DNA of 64,000 bases from Pyropia yezoensis (lineage: Eukaryota; Rhodophyta; Bangiophyceae; Bangiales; Bangiaceae). The stretch spans positions 25,331,122 to 25,395,121 of the forward strand of contig CM020618.1 in assembly GCA_009829735.1 (NCBI GenBank). The letters are read 5' to 3'. A program made the position numbers and the translations under genes. Below the pieces are notes generated by a model. The model ran no database searches and was not told where the DNA came from. It saw only the letters and a list, made by a program, of their open reading frames with translations. Positions 1 to 10,386 of this stretch are shown piece after piece. Each line of letters starts with the position of its first letter. Positions within the stretch are counted from its first letter, which is position 1.

Positions 1-165
1 GGCCTCGATCACATCGAGGGCCTCCATGCGAGCGACTTGCTCCTTAACGAGGGCCCTTGAACGGGGCCCTCCTCTATACGGTTGTTGGCGTATCGGGGGT
101 GCACCGGGCTTCAACTCGATCCGGTGTTGGGTGGCTCTCATGAGTCCCAATGGACCATCCCACAA
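1..165. repeat. Left arm of 165-bp perfect inverted repeat
   Basis: Reading this stretch on the minus strand gives exactly the sequence of 2095-2259, with no mismatch seen by eye. Base 166 does not pair with base 2094, so the inner boundary is sharp. The outer boundary lies beyond the window. It encodes the beginning of the reverse transcriptase core, including the segment around MEALDVIEA. Confidence 0.95.
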
Positions 166-1110
166 CTTGTGATATTGGTCCAAGAGGCGTTCAACTTGAA
201 CCCTTAACCTGGGTGGAACACCCTCCATGTTCACATGGGGCCGAGGAGAGGCGGCCGTCTTGGCTTGATGCTTCTCCTTCCCGAACTTCGGGTCGCTACT
301 CGCGCCCGCGTTGAGGGTGACCGCTACTACTGGTCCCTCATGCTGGTCGATATGGCCGAACTTGGCTCCCGACTTGAAGTACTTGGGCGACGAGCTCAGG
401 TTCATAACCTGGATCCTCCACGGAACCCTGGCTTTGGAGTTCATCGTGCCAAGGGGAACATGCACTTGGTGCTTGCGAGAAAGACGGGGGTGAGGGTGCA
501 CCAACCCGTTCCCCGTATAATCAGTTACAACGTCAACGTGCGCCACCGAGTTGGGGGGCAACGTGACTTTACGGGCTAAACGCAGGGTAGCAGTAAACCC
601 TTCTCTCACAGAGCAAACAGGCTTCGACTGTGAGACTGTCACAGGAGCCACAGACTTTCCCTTACCAAGGATGCGGATGGTCTCCCCATTCATCAACTTG
701 ACCCAATACTCAGGGCCACAAATCAAAGGCACTTGTGTAACAACATAAGGGGTACCCAGAAGCAGGGGTACCGATATATTCTCAACTACTCCATAGGTCA
801 CGTCGACCTCATGGGTTCCCAACCTAGTTGGTAGGGTCACGGCACCAACGATGGGAAGTACCCCACCATTGATGTCGATCAGATGGTCAGCTTCAGACCT
901 CCAGCTCTGGAGCTTCATCTCCTTTGGTGATAGCGACTTGCGTATCAAGGAGGCTCCTGACCCGGTATCAAGTACGATACGGGCACAGCAGGCACGGCCG
1001 GGGGCTAGTTGCACCCGTCCAGCTACCTGAAAGTTCTCACCCGTCAGCACCACGATGACCCGACGTGGGTTTACGTTCTTGGGGAGTCCTACCCGAGTGG
1101 GCGGACTCGC
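1..1110 (-). CDS. pol: Element A protease and start of reverse transcriptase (partial, runs off left edge)
   Basis: This is the retroviral-type pol N-terminus read on the minus strand. An aspartic protease motif, LDTGSGAS, lies around 955-972 and would process the polyprotein. The frame stays open to base 1, where the RT N-terminal region begins with the same residues as the plus-strand copy at 2095. It is in the same frame as gag and separated from it only by the TAA at 1111-1113, so pol here would need stop-codon readthrough or the stop is a lesion. Element B handles the same junction by a -1 frameshift instead. Confidence 0.8.
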
Positions 1111-2094
1111 TTAGGTCGCCGCAGTATCCGGCACGGTTGGTTCGTCCTCTTGACCCACTTGGCCGAGGCTGCCGTTGTGAGCTTCGGACGGCCAGCTCGA
1201 ACGGTCATTCGTTTCCCGCCGACTTGGCGTCCAAATCTGGGGGCAAAGGGGAGACGACGAGTCCGAGGACGACGTGTCCGCCTCCTCCGCCGAGGGTGTG
1301 GCGACTGCGACGACCGGTCGAGACCCACCCTCGCGGCGTGAACGTACTTCATTCGTAGCCGACCTCTTACTCGCAATCCTATCAAGTTGTTGGATGCGTT
1401 TACTCAACTTGGGGCAATCACATGCCCAGTGTCCATCGGAGTTGCAGTTCCAACACCGATTGTCAGTTCCCGGAGGGGTCTTCCCGACTGGGGAAGACGA
1501 AGAGGTACCCTGGGAAGTTCCCACGGCAGCTACCACCCTTTTCTTGCGGATTCGGCGCGCCTCCCTCAGCTCTCTGGCCTGGCGCGCCTCCTCGCGATCC
1601 TTGGCCAACTCGGCCTGACGCTCCTGGCGTTGTTCCTCCCGCAACTTGCGGTAGGCCTCACCTCTGCGGTAGGCAAACCTAGCCAACTCGGCCAGGGTCG
1701 CCCGAGCAGTGTTATGCTCCCGGGTTTCCATCCGGACTGACCCATGGAGTCCCTCCACAAACCGACTCTTCGCCACAGCTTGTGGATGAAGAAACCCACA
1801 AAGACTGTTGAGCTTACAAACTCGCTCCGCAAAGGACAACTCGTCCTCAGCCTCTTCCTGATGGGCTTGCGTAAACTCCTCGACTTGAGAAGCCAACGCT
1901 GCTTCATCCAGCATGGCTCTCAACAACCAGTTGACGAGCTCCAAATAGGACGTCACCTCACCAGCGCCTCCACTCGAGGAACTGGGCATGACGGACGTAA
2001 GTTCTGTCCGCAGGTCGCCGTTCGTAAACTCCTGTAGCATATAGAAAGCCATGCCTTCACTTATGGCATTGTCGTCACAGGCTTTTGTGAAACA
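1111..2094 (-). CDS. gag: Element A gag, N-terminally truncated
   Basis: This is a nucleocapsid-type gag protein. The capsid-like part begins FTKACDDNAISEGMA, which aligns with FVKACNDNDVSEGKA in element B gag, so the two are homologous. A charged Arg/Glu-rich helical stretch follows, then one CCHC zinc knuckle (CWNCNSDGHWACDC; C-x2-C-x4-H-x4-C) at about 1425-1467, then a Ser-rich tail and a TAA at 1111-1113. About 280 residues present in element B upstream of this point are missing because the inversion junction at 2094/2095 replaces them. In the same frame, bases beyond 2094 are only the reverse of RT. Confidence 0.8.
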   Translation of the reverse strand, partial: CFTKACDDNAISEGMAFYMLQEFTNGDLRTELTSVMPSSSSGGAGEVTSYLELVNWLLRAMLDEAALASQVEEFTQAHQEEAEDELSFAERVCKLNSLCGFLHPQAVAKSRFVEGLHGSVRMETREHNTARATLAELARFAYRRGEAYRKLREEQRQERQAELAKDREEARQARELREARRIRKKRVVAAVGTSQGTSSSSPVGKTPPGTDNRCWNCNSDGHWACDCPKLSKRIQQLDRIASKRSATNEVRSRREGGSRPVVAVATPSAEEADTSSSDSSSPLCPQIWTPSRRETNDRSSWPSEAHNGSLGQVGQEDEPTVPDTAAT

Positions 2095-2259
2095 TTGTGG
2101 GATGGTCCATTGGGACTCATGAGAGCCACCCAACACCGGATCGAGTTGAAGCCCGGTGCACCCCCGATACGCCAACAACCGTATAGAGGAGGGCCCCGTT
2201 CAAGGGCCCTCGTTAAGGAGCAAGTCGCTCGCATGGAGGCCCTCGATGTGATCGAGGCC
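2095..2259. repeat. Right arm of 165-bp perfect inverted repeat
   Basis: This is the reverse complement of 1-165. The junction with the minus-strand gag half is at 2094/2095, and the sequence TTGTGGGATGG marks its start on this side. Confidence 0.95.
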
Positions 2260-5035
2260 AGTAACGCCGAGTGCGCGAGTCCGGTGGTTATCGTCCCCAA
2301 AGTTGATGGGACCCCACGGTTCTGTATCGACTACCGTAAGCTCAACGAGAGCACGGTGAAAGACAGTTATCCCCTACCTAGGATGGACGACTGTCTGGAC
2401 TCTCTGGGGGAGGCAAACGTGTTCTCTACCCTAGACTGTAACGCAGGGTACTGTCAAATTCCCATTGCCCCGGAAGACAGGCATAAAACTACCTTTACCT
2501 GTCACTGTGGTACCTACCAGTGCAAGCGACTCCCGTTTGGACTGTGCAACGCGCCGGCAACTTTCCAGCGCGCTATGGACATGATTCTGGCCGGAGTACG
2601 GCGGCAGATCTGTCTCGTGTACCTAGACGATATCATTGTGTTCTCCCGAAGTCCGGAGGAACACATTGGCCACCTTGGCCAGGTGTTCAAGCTACTTGCT
2701 GACGCCGGTGTGTCACTGAAGGCGAGTAAGTGCCACGTCTTCACTCAAGATGTGGAATACTTGGGACATGTTGTCCGTCCGGGGCGCCTCAGTGTCACCG
2801 AGAAGAACTTGAGGGCCATCCGTAAGGCTCAGCACCCCCGGACCCAGACCCAGATGAGGAGCTTCCTCGAGATGTGTAACGTGTACCGAAGTTTCACCAA
2901 GGGCTTCGCCAAGGTGGCGAAGCCATTGAATGAGCTAGTTAGCTCAACGCTACCGAAGCACCTGCCTCCCCCAAGTCGGGTGGAGCAGGAATCCTTTGAG
3001 ACTCTTCGAGACCTTCTGCTGAAGCCCCCCGTCTTGGTTATTCCCGGGTTGGGAGGCCACTACATCCTGGATGTGGACGCTAGCTACGACCAACGTGGTT
3101 GTGTGCTGCTTCAGCAGCAGCCGGACAAGGAGTACTTGCCGGTGGGATACTTCAGCAAGGGGCTGAACTCGGCGGAGAAGAACTACTGAGTCACCGAGCT
3201 GGAAGGACTCGCAGTGGTGTGGGCGGTGACGTCACTTCGTCACTACCTAGAGGGTGAGAAGTTCCTCATCCGCTGTGACCACCGCGCGTTGCAGTTCATC
3301 TTCAAGACGGATTGCACGAACACTCGTCTCAACCGGTGGAGGGTGCGACTGGCACCCTTCAACTTTGATATTGAGTATCGACCTGGCAGGCAACATGCCC
3401 TTGCCGACGGCCTTTCTCGGGTACCTACCGAGGGGCTGGACACTAACCCAGTCGATGAGGACATCCCCATCGTGGGGGTAGTCACGCGCTCGGGTCAGGC
3501 GTTGGACCCCGAGGCGCCAGGGAACAACAGGTACTTGCCCCTGTCCCTGGACGAGGTGGTGAAGGCCCAGGCCGAGGACCCCTTCTGCAAGTCGCAGAGG
3601 GATACGCTGGATACGGTGGCGGGGACGCGATTCCTTATCGGAGACGATGGCCTCCTCTTGAGGAGGGGGGTATTCCAGGGGACCGAACAACTTGTCGTCC
3701 CCGCATCCCTCAAGGACAGTATTCTTGAGAGGGAGCATAACCCTCCCACAGGTGGACACCTGGGGTCTAGTAAACTGTACCAGACTCTGAGGACCAGGTA
3801 CTACTGGCCGTCCATGGTGGTGGACATCTACAGTTGGGTGGCTGCCTGCACAAGTTGTGCCCAGAACCGTCTGATGGAACGGCGGCCTACTACGGCTATG
3901 CTACTGTTCCCGGCCAAGGAGCCCTTTGCTGCGTTGGCAATGGACATCCTTGGGCCACTGCAAGTGACCGAGGAGGGCAACCAGTACCTCCTGGTCATCT
4001 GCGATCGCTTCACGAAACTTACGCGAGCGATCCCACTGGCAGAGATCACGGCCATGTCGGTCGTGTCAGCCTTCCTAGATCACTGGGTTGCCGCGTATGG
4101 CATCCCGGATAGTACACTATCGGACAATGGACCGCAATTTTGCGTCCGTACTGTTTCAGGGAGTGCTGGATATGTTGGGGGTCAAGGCAAACTATGCTAC
4201 CCCCTACCACCCACAAACTAATGGGCAGGTGGAGCGCTTCAACAAAACTATTGTTCGGCAGCTGCGCCACTATGTGAGTGAGCACGTGAAAACGTGGGAC
4301 CAATACATTTCTATTCTTACCACTGCCTACAATTCGCAGGTTCACTCATGTACCGGGGAAGTACCCCTCGCTTTTGTGACCCCCCGTCGCGTGCGGTCTA
4401 TTGCCGTGCGGCGGCCGCTCCCAACTAGGGAGGATGGTGGCAGTACGCCTACTCCTACTGAGAGTAAGGCGGGGTTCGCTGCTAGGCTTGAAAAACTCAT
4501 CCCTAAAGTCAGGGCTGAGATGGACAAAGCACAAAAGCGCTACAAGCGTACCTTTGACAAAAAGGTGCGCAATGCTAAGCATGTCCCCGAGCAGGGAGAC
4601 TGGGTACTGGTTCACTCACACACCCCAACTGGGGGTAAGTTGGTATTCCAGACGAAGGGGCCGTACCAGGTCCTTCGTACTGATGGGCGGCGCTTCACCA
4701 TCGAAAGTGACGATGGGGTCCGCACAGTGAACGGACAGGACGTGGTCAAAGTTGCACCACCGCCTGCAGGCGACCCAGCATGGGCGCGTGCGTTGGAAGC
4801 GTGGCGCCTGCCCTCGCTGCCTGCGGCTAAACATGGCCCGCAGGAGTACGTGTTCAATAAGTTCATCGACCACGGCTGGGATGAGGACACTAACCGCCTC
4901 ATGTTGAGGGTGCGTTCGTTCGGCTACAAAGCCAAGGATGATACGTGGGAGTATGTGGAGGACCTTCCCGCTGAGAAGGTCGGGGCATACTGTGCCCGGA
5001 ATGATATAGACCCTAACAGCCCCCCCTCAACGTGA
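2095..5035 (+). pseudogene. pol: Element A pol: RT, RNase H, integrase, chromodomain (two lesions)
   Basis: Domains in order: RT with TLDCNAGYCQIP and the catalytic LVYLDD; RNase H with VDAS; integrase zinc finger with HNPPTGGH and CTSC; integrase core with MDILGPL, SDNGPQF and NGQVERF; and a C-terminal chromodomain-like segment with RSFGYKAKDDTWEYV. Two breaks are visible. TGA at 3187-3189 interrupts RNase H directly after EKNY, where element B has Ser. A one-base insertion in the T run 4138-4141, inside the integrase DNG motif, shifts the frame until TGA at 5033-5035. The chromodomain marks the chromovirus branch of Ty3/gypsy, which usually targets heterochromatin. The first 165 bp are duplicated inverted at 1-165. 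Confidence 0.9.
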
Positions 5036-5146
5036 GGGAAGGCCGAGTAACAGTGCCAAGAGAGTGCTTCAAGTCGAAGTGGTACGCAGAGTGGCTTTTA
5101 ACTACAGCCCTAACCCTCACACTCTCACAACAAAGGCAGCTGCCAA

Positions 5147-7090
5147 CTAGGCATGCATGCTAGACTCTCCAACCCCACGGCCCTCGCCCTCGCGTGGAGG
5201 CGAGCGGCGAGAACCACGTCGATAACGCTCCCCACCAGTCGGCGGGGCCGGCGGCTCCAAGTCGGAACAGTCGCGCCCCTCACGGTCGCGCAAGTGGCGA
5301 CGACCGCGGCTACCCCTCTGCTTAGTCTTGCGCGCAAGTTGGCGACGCAGACGCCGGATCGACTCCGACTCTGACGGAGTGGAGGACTCGGAGACGGAGT
5401 AAGACAACTCGTCTTCCGATACGGAGGGAGAGCGCCGCGAGCGTCGGCGACGACGGCGAGGAGGCGCGTATGCCCGGCTCGCACGACGTTTGCCACGCCC
5501 AAGTGGGGCTGGCTGGGGCATAATAGCCCCGATGCGAGCCAACTCGGCCGTCATAAACTCCGCCACCGACTCGCAACTCGCGGTCGCCACCGCAGTACGA
5601 ACGCGCTCCTCAAGTTGAGGAGTCTCGGTGACTTGAAGGGTTGCGGTCGACGCGGCCAACCAGGAAATGGTGCGCACCAACGTGGTGATCATCATCTCTG
5701 AGGTCAGAGGCGTGGCCGGTAACACCAACTTGGGGTAAACCGTCAGAAGAGTGGCCCCCAAGTTGGGGGACACCGGGGTGGCCGACTCAACGGCCACGCT
5801 TATCGGGATGTCCCCGTGCGGCTGGTAGGGGACAGGAGGAAGCGGAGGGGCACGCCGAGGTGGCGGTGCCCGGGTGTAACTGCGACCCCTACTCGGGGCC
5901 CCCGCAGTGGGTTGAGTCATATGGTCATAGTGAGAGGGCACGGCCATCACTGTGGCCTTGTCCGGGGGTGGCGCAGTGTGGCGATCCACCCCCGGGGCAT
6001 ACGGGTAGTCCCCAATGCCCAACCCCTCTCGTAGTACCACACGGCCGTCGTGAAGTTCACGAGCGACCCATACGAACTGGCGAAGTGCGCCATCGTCCTT
6101 GGGCCCAGGAGTGGGGCGGCGCAACTTGTGCTCAATGCTCTCCCACTCGATAAACTTGTGCAGGCGGAGCATCTCCTCAAGTAGAGTGAGTTGTCCTGAT
6201 GAGCGCCCCTCAGCAACTAGCTGAGGGGTGAGCTGTTCCAAACCTTGGATAAGCCGGAGGGGAAGATGCCAGAGCATCCCCCGCCGCTGGACACAGGACA
6301 CCCAGGTCGACATGACCTCGAGGAGCCACTGGGTGGCCAACATAGCCCACACCAGGTGATCTGGGCTAGCCGTCAACATGACGGAGCCGAAGTGGTCGAG
6401 CAACCGTGGTAGCAACGCAGGGAACCCGTAGGGGACCTCAACTTGAGGCCACCACTCGGGCTTCTTCGGGTAGTACTGCTCCTTACTGGCAGCGGACTGC
6501 TGCGGAAACTCAAGTTGAGCCGAGGTCATCAAGTAGGGACCTCGCCGGAAGTCCTTCTCCATCCGCACATCAAAGTGATGAGTATGCGGATCGGCCTCGT
6601 GAAGGTACGGGGGGCGAGTTGCCACCGCATCCCAAGTAAAGGTCGGCAAGTCGCCGGGACCCGGGATAGTTCCCCCGCGGTCCACCATGGCCTTGGCCTG
6701 CTGTACGTCTTCGACCCCCTCATCGTCCAGGAAGGCAAACTGGTCCGTCCTGAAGCCGGCAGGGAACCCGAACCTACGGGGATACTTCTCCCGTAGGCGG
6801 TCCCACATCCGACCCATCGCTGCGCCAAGTCGGCCACAGCGAAGAACAGTCAACCCCTCCTCATACAGAGGCCAAGCGGGGTAAAACCACCGTCCCAAGG
6901 CCTCACGCGGGACAACGTGTCCCGCCTCCGGGGGAGATCCCGCCGTCAACCCAAAGCCGGGTGACGCGGGAGTCCCATCCCCCGGAGTAACCGCGGAGCC
7001 CCCGCCGGAAGTCCCGGCGGGCGCTGCACCGTAGGAGGTGTCCTCCATACGCTCATCGAGAGAGTCCGTCTCCACTCCCGGGGTCGCCAT
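5147..7090 (-). CDS. Element A antisense ORF, conserved protein of unknown function (647 aa)
   Basis: The ORF is encoded opposite to pol, in the space between pol and the 3' LTR. The start chosen is ATG 7088-7090 (MATPGVETDS); the frame is open further upstream, to a TTG at 7259-7261. An acidic, proline-rich N-terminus precedes a helical core with the block QYYPKKPEWWPQVEVPYGF, then a WLLEVMSTW-type helical region. A proline-rich linker, a second small helical domain and an Arg/Ser-rich basic C-tail (RRRRRRSRR) follow. The core block aligns with AAYYPKVIPQQQEVEIPVGF in the antisense ORF of element B, so the protein is under selection across two elements. No zinc knuckle, protease, signal peptide or membrane segment was found, which argues against env. 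The function is unknown. Confidence 0.7.
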   Translation of the reverse strand: MATPGVETDSLDERMEDTSYGAAPAGTSGGGSAVTPGDGTPASPGFGLTAGSPPEAGHVVPREALGRWFYPAWPLYEEGLTVLRCGRLGAAMGRMWDRLREKYPRRFGFPAGFRTDQFAFLDDEGVEDVQQAKAMVDRGGTIPGPGDLPTFTWDAVATRPPYLHEADPHTHHFDVRMEKDFRRGPYLMTSAQLEFPQQSAASKEQYYPKKPEWWPQVEVPYGFPALLPRLLDHFGSVMLTASPDHLVWAMLATQWLLEVMSTWVSCVQRRGMLWHLPLRLIQGLEQLTPQLVAEGRSSGQLTLLEEMLRLHKFIEWESIEHKLRRPTPGPKDDGALRQFVWVARELHDGRVVLREGLGIGDYPYAPGVDRHTAPPPDKATVMAVPSHYDHMTQPTAGAPSRGRSYTRAPPPRRAPPLPPVPYQPHGDIPISVAVESATPVSPNLGATLLTVYPKLVLPATPLTSEMMITTLVRTISWLAASTATLQVTETPQLEERVRTAVATASCESVAEFMTAELARIGAIMPQPAPLGRGKRRASRAYAPPRRRRRRSRRSPSVSEDELSYSVSESSTPSESESIRRLRRQLARKTKQRGSRGRRHLRDREGRDCSDLEPPAPPTGGERYRRGSRRSPPREGEGRGVGESSMHA

Positions 7091-7429
7091 GGCTCTCCCC
7101 AAGTTGGGGAGAGACGCTCTGGCTATAGCGGCACGAGACCCGCCTTGAGTTGAGGGGGACTCGGATCGAGGGTATACGGGTGGCCTCCCCAGCGTGGGGC
7201 GGCCCCATGGAAGGTGAAGGGGAGGTGGTGGTAATGGAGAAGTGAGAACCGAGGAGAGCAAGCTGCCGAGTGGGCAAGCTGGAGGAGAGGGGCGGTCAAC
7301 GTGACCGCCTCCACATCCGCGTTACGTACTCAAGGGGGGGACAGCAAGTCGCGCCCCCAATGCCGAGACGTGCGTTTACGCACCCCCTCACAGGGCCGAC
7401 CGGGTCGGTCGGAAATGAGGAGAGGGGAG
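7091..7429. other. Spacer between antisense ORF and 3' LTR, with polypurine tract
   Basis: This would be the untranslated leader of the antisense gene if it is transcribed from the LTR. The last 18 bases (7412-7429) are almost all purines (GAAATGAGGAGAGGGGAG) and abut the LTR start TGTGG. That matches a plus-strand priming site. Confidence 0.65.
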
Positions 7430-7898
7430 TGTGGCAGTATTGACCCCCAGGTAGGGGGGCAACATGTGCCATGCAAGGGGCGGCAGGCCACTAGCCTGAT
7501 CCGTTCCTCCCCCTGCATTTGGGTCCATATTCCCTAAGTTCGGGATAGTTAGCTTAGTAGTAAATCCAACTTGGATTTGAGGGTTTTCTGCATTTATCGT
7601 CTTGAACTTTCGTGTGGCCCGGTGGGCAGGTGCTGGGGTGGGAGATTCTGAGTGGCGAGATTCTGAGGGGACCCTGGGGGGATAAGGGGAGGGACAGCGG
7701 GGCTTGGACCTGCTTCCCCGTCCCGACTAAGAAACTGTTGGACCACACACCATCTTCTTGTTTGTCCGTGGGGGGTTTGCCCCACAACAGGGATAGAGTG
7801 TGTACGAGTTGCACTTCTTCCGGTTCCCCCGACACGGGAGGCAGCCCTTGTACACCGCCCCAACTTGGGTGTCGCGTGTGCCAGAGGTTTTTGCCACA
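7430..7898 (+). repeat. Element A 3' LTR (469 bp)
   Basis: It begins TGTGG directly after the polypurine tract and ends CCACA, a 5-bp inverted terminus. The end GAGGTTTTTGCCACA resembles the end of the element B LTR (GAGTTTTATACCACA), which fixes the boundary. No partner 5' LTR lies in the window. Coding sequence of the Crinkler/RHS-like gene starts at the next base. If the insertion was simple, AGGTG (7899-7903) would be its target duplication. Confidence 0.7.
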
Positions 7899-9604
7899 AG
7901 GTGGAGCGCGACCTTGTGGATAAGCGGTCGTCCCCGGGTGTCATCCAGCGTGAAGTTGGCCGTCTGGTCATCAAGGTCTGCGGCGGGCGATCCATGGTCC
8001 TGGTTATGGACGAGCTTAACAAGCTGGGACCTGAAGCGGGCGGCTCGGATGTGGGCATGGCGCTGGATGCGGATGCGCGAGAGCTGGTGAGGTCGGAGGC
8101 TTGCCGCCTGGCTTCCACTTCCGGGAACAGCTCTGCGGTCTTTACTTCTCTTGACCAGAGAGTTCTGGACAACGAGTGCTCTGCGTCGGGGCGTCCTTGC
8201 CACCCTGTTGGGATTCTGCAGACGGCGGACGCGGAGCGCCACGTGCACATGATGCTGCGGGCCTTGTCCACGCAAGAGCAGCCGCAGCCACCATCCCAGG
8301 ACGTGCCAAAGTTTGCCACCCGGGTGTAATGTGTTAGCTGCACGTACGCCAATTTGAGCGGAGGGCATTGGCGAGCCGCCGAGAGGCTGGCTGAAGAGCT
8401 GGCTCGTGCGCCCGCGCCGACTCTGGTACAGCTGTGCTCTGCGGTCCACAAGAAGCTTCCTGCCATGTTGACCTTGCCTGATCCCTCGAGCGGGGAGCTG
8501 TACAAGATGGTGGCGATCAAGGACCTCTCATCACCTGAACTGCGCGTGTACGTCGACCATGTCCTTGCTGCGGTGGTACTGCAGGAGACGGTCCGGCGCG
8601 ACGACGTCATTCCTCCTGGAGCGGCTGATGTGCGGCGCAGTTGTGCATCCCCACGCAAGGAGGGAGTACTGGGGATTGCCAAGAGGCGCTACGTCGAACG
8701 CCACAACGCCGTGCTGAACGCGCGGTGGGACCTCTTTGGGAGGCAGGGCTTCATCACGGTTTCTGCAGTTGATTCGTTCGAGCCTGACGTCATCCCGCTC
8801 TCCCTTGTGTCGATCCTGAACCATCCGGGGATGCAGGCGTCACCGATGATGCAGGCTGTTGGCAAGCTCGTCGACGTGGCCCTCATGGCGGGCGAGGCGG
8901 CGATCGTGGGCACAGACATCGACAAGGGCTTTGTGGATGCGCTAGAAATTGTGGGCGTAGGCGCCGTGGGCACCAGTGATGGCGCGACGGACGAAGCAAA
9001 GGGAGTTGACGACAAAGCTGTTGCCTCCACGGACAAGAACCACGAGGACAAGGACGACGAGGGCGCGGGCGCGGGCACCCCGACGGCTTTACGCATGAGC
9101 CTCGAGCGGGAGTGGTACGTTTGGGAGCGCTTCGTCGTGCAATGGATATATATGATGTCCGTGGCATGGTCAGTGCGACCAAGTGCCGGGGCACCCGCCA
9201 CACTGCACAATATGTACAGTGTCAAAGCAACCTGGAGCGGAGAAGGGCCCATCTTGCGACGGGTGCGAGTCAATGCGTCCGTTGCGCAGGACCGGGTCGT
9301 CCTCCTGGACAAGCCCCTATTTGGCAACGATCCTGTGACGTTGCAGCGAGTGGTTGAGCGGTACCCCTTGGAGCAGCTCTTCAGGACGGTATTCCTGTTT
9401 CCGACCAACTGCAAAGTAGTGGACGCCGTATGCATCCACCAAGCTCTGGATGCCGTGGAAGGTGTTGTCAGGGTGGGTGACGCGATGCCCTTCTTTTGGC
9501 ACATGAAGCGCAGCAGCATAGACCGCGTGACAAGCACGGGGTGGTCTGAGGCGCGAAAGTGCGTGGAGCGGCTGGACAAGGCCGACTCCATATTGGGGGA
9601 CAGC
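7899..9604 (+). pseudogene. Crinkler/RHS-like P-loop NTPase gene, 5' part (truncated, interrupted)
   Basis: Seen in order: a Walker B-like strand LVMDELNKLG (about 8000), VFTSLD (about 8138), SGRPCHPVGIL (about 8184), LSGGHWRAAERLAEEL (8354), and further on WERFVVQWIYMMSVAW (about 9122). This order (acidic Walker B, sensor-like strand, SGRP, GGH-R, then WERF) resembles the NTPase of Crinkler/RHS-type proteins known from oomycetes, trypanosomes and other eukaryotes. The assignment is inferred from memory of motifs. The P-loop expected upstream is missing because element A ends at 7898. A TAA at 8327-8329 breaks an otherwise continuous frame. The gene is then split by element B at 9604/9605, inside the codons for SILGDS, and resumes at 19260. 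Confidence 0.45.
9600..9604. repeat. Element B target-site duplication, left
   Basis: ACAGC immediately precedes the 5' LTR and is repeated at 19255-19259 immediately after the 3' LTR. Five base pairs is the usual length for Ty3/gypsy integrases. Confidence 0.95.
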
Positions 9605-10177
9605 TGTAGCATCCCTGGCCCCGACTTGGCGCCGACCCGGGACTGCAACCAGAGGGCACCAGGTGCCAGAACACGCCCGCCGTGTGGCGATGGTTGGCGG
9701 CCGTGGCCCGTGCCCGGCACTGGGATGCGGTGGACTACGCTATCCACACGCGAGAGAGGGATTTCTGATGTGTTTTTGCATATTTGTGAGGGACTTGATT
9801 TGAGAGAATTTGAGTGTGAGATTAGTGAGTGGGAATAGAATTAGTAGTGATAGTGGCCCCCGACCTGACGAGGTTAGACTCGGGTCGGGGCCACTCGGGG
9901 TTATGGGGGGGGCTACCGGGCCAACGTGCCGGGGTTCCCCCAGATGCACGTTAAGAGGGACAGCGAGGCGCCCTCGGCCCGCGCCCTCAGGGAAAAAGAC
10001 AACTGCGCGTTTGCTTTCCTCTTCCCCGTGTGCACTACCGTGCGTATCTGTTTGCTCTGCGAGCAGGCACGTGAGGCAACAGGCATACCATTCTCGTAGT
10101 TCCCCTTTCTGCGTTACCTGTCCCTTTCCCCCGAGGGATATTGACACGTGTCTGAGAGGATCGAGTTTTATACCACA
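9605..10177 (+). repeat. Element B 5' LTR (573 bp)
   Basis: It starts TGTAGCATCC and ends TTTTATACCACA. The copy at 18682-19254 has the same length and appears identical. A strong hairpin lies at 9853-9894 (GTGGCCCCCGACC paired with GGTCGGGGCCAC, one extra C bulged), repeated at 18930-18971 in the 3' LTR. Confidence 0.95.
9853..9894. promoter_or_regulatory. Hairpin inside element B LTR
   Basis: The arms are GTGGCCCCCGACC and GGTCGGGGCCAC with a 17-nt loop. It is found in both LTRs. Its position near the LTR middle would fit the U3/R area, but whether it acts in termination, promoter function or RNA packaging cannot be told from the sequence. Confidence 0.5.
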
Positions 10178-10386
10178 TATTTGGTGGAGCAGCAGGGGAT
10201 TGGAGTGTTTGAGAAGAGACATTTGGGAGCAGCGGTTGCGTTGTTCCTATTCTGTCTTTTTCTGTGGTTTGGGAATTATTTGCACCCGTTCACGGGAACC
10301 CCATTCCTGGCTCTCCAACCCCTCTCTTGTGGTCTTGCGATCTTTGGACACGCAGGTAACTGGACTGTGGCTGTCAAGAGACCAAC
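10178..10386 (+). promoter_or_regulatory. Element B leader with primer-binding-site candidate
   Basis: TGGTGGAGCAGCAGGGG starts at 10182, four bases after the LTR end. TGG matches the CCA end of a tRNA as in most primer-binding sites, but the specific tRNA was not identified. The rest of this 209-base leader up to the gag ATG at 10387 shows no other feature. Confidence 0.5.

Larger units (their letters stand above)
1..7898. mobile_element. Element A: rearranged Ty3/gypsy chromovirus-like LTR retrotransposon, left end outside window
   Basis: The segment holds gag, protease and the start of RT on the minus strand (1-2094), then RT, RNase H, integrase and chromodomain on the plus strand (2095-5035), an antisense ORF, a polypurine tract and a 3' LTR. 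The two halves meet head to head at 2094/2095. Bases 1-165 are the perfect reverse complement of 2095-2259, so the RT start is present twice in inverted orientation. The structure is either an internal inversion with duplication or two copies fused. The 5' LTR is not in the window. Pol lesions show that the plus half is inactive. Confidence 0.85.

Noticed and set aside
5147..7090. Envelope gene interpretation of the antisense ORF
   Set aside because: There is no signal peptide, no transmembrane anchor, no furin-like site, and the orientation is opposite to pol. An env gene would be in sense.
8481..9747. Minus-strand open frames over the Crinkler/RHS-like gene
   Set aside because: Composition is Ser/Thr/Arg-biased. 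The plus strand has the NTPase-like motifs and a frame that survives the element B insertion.
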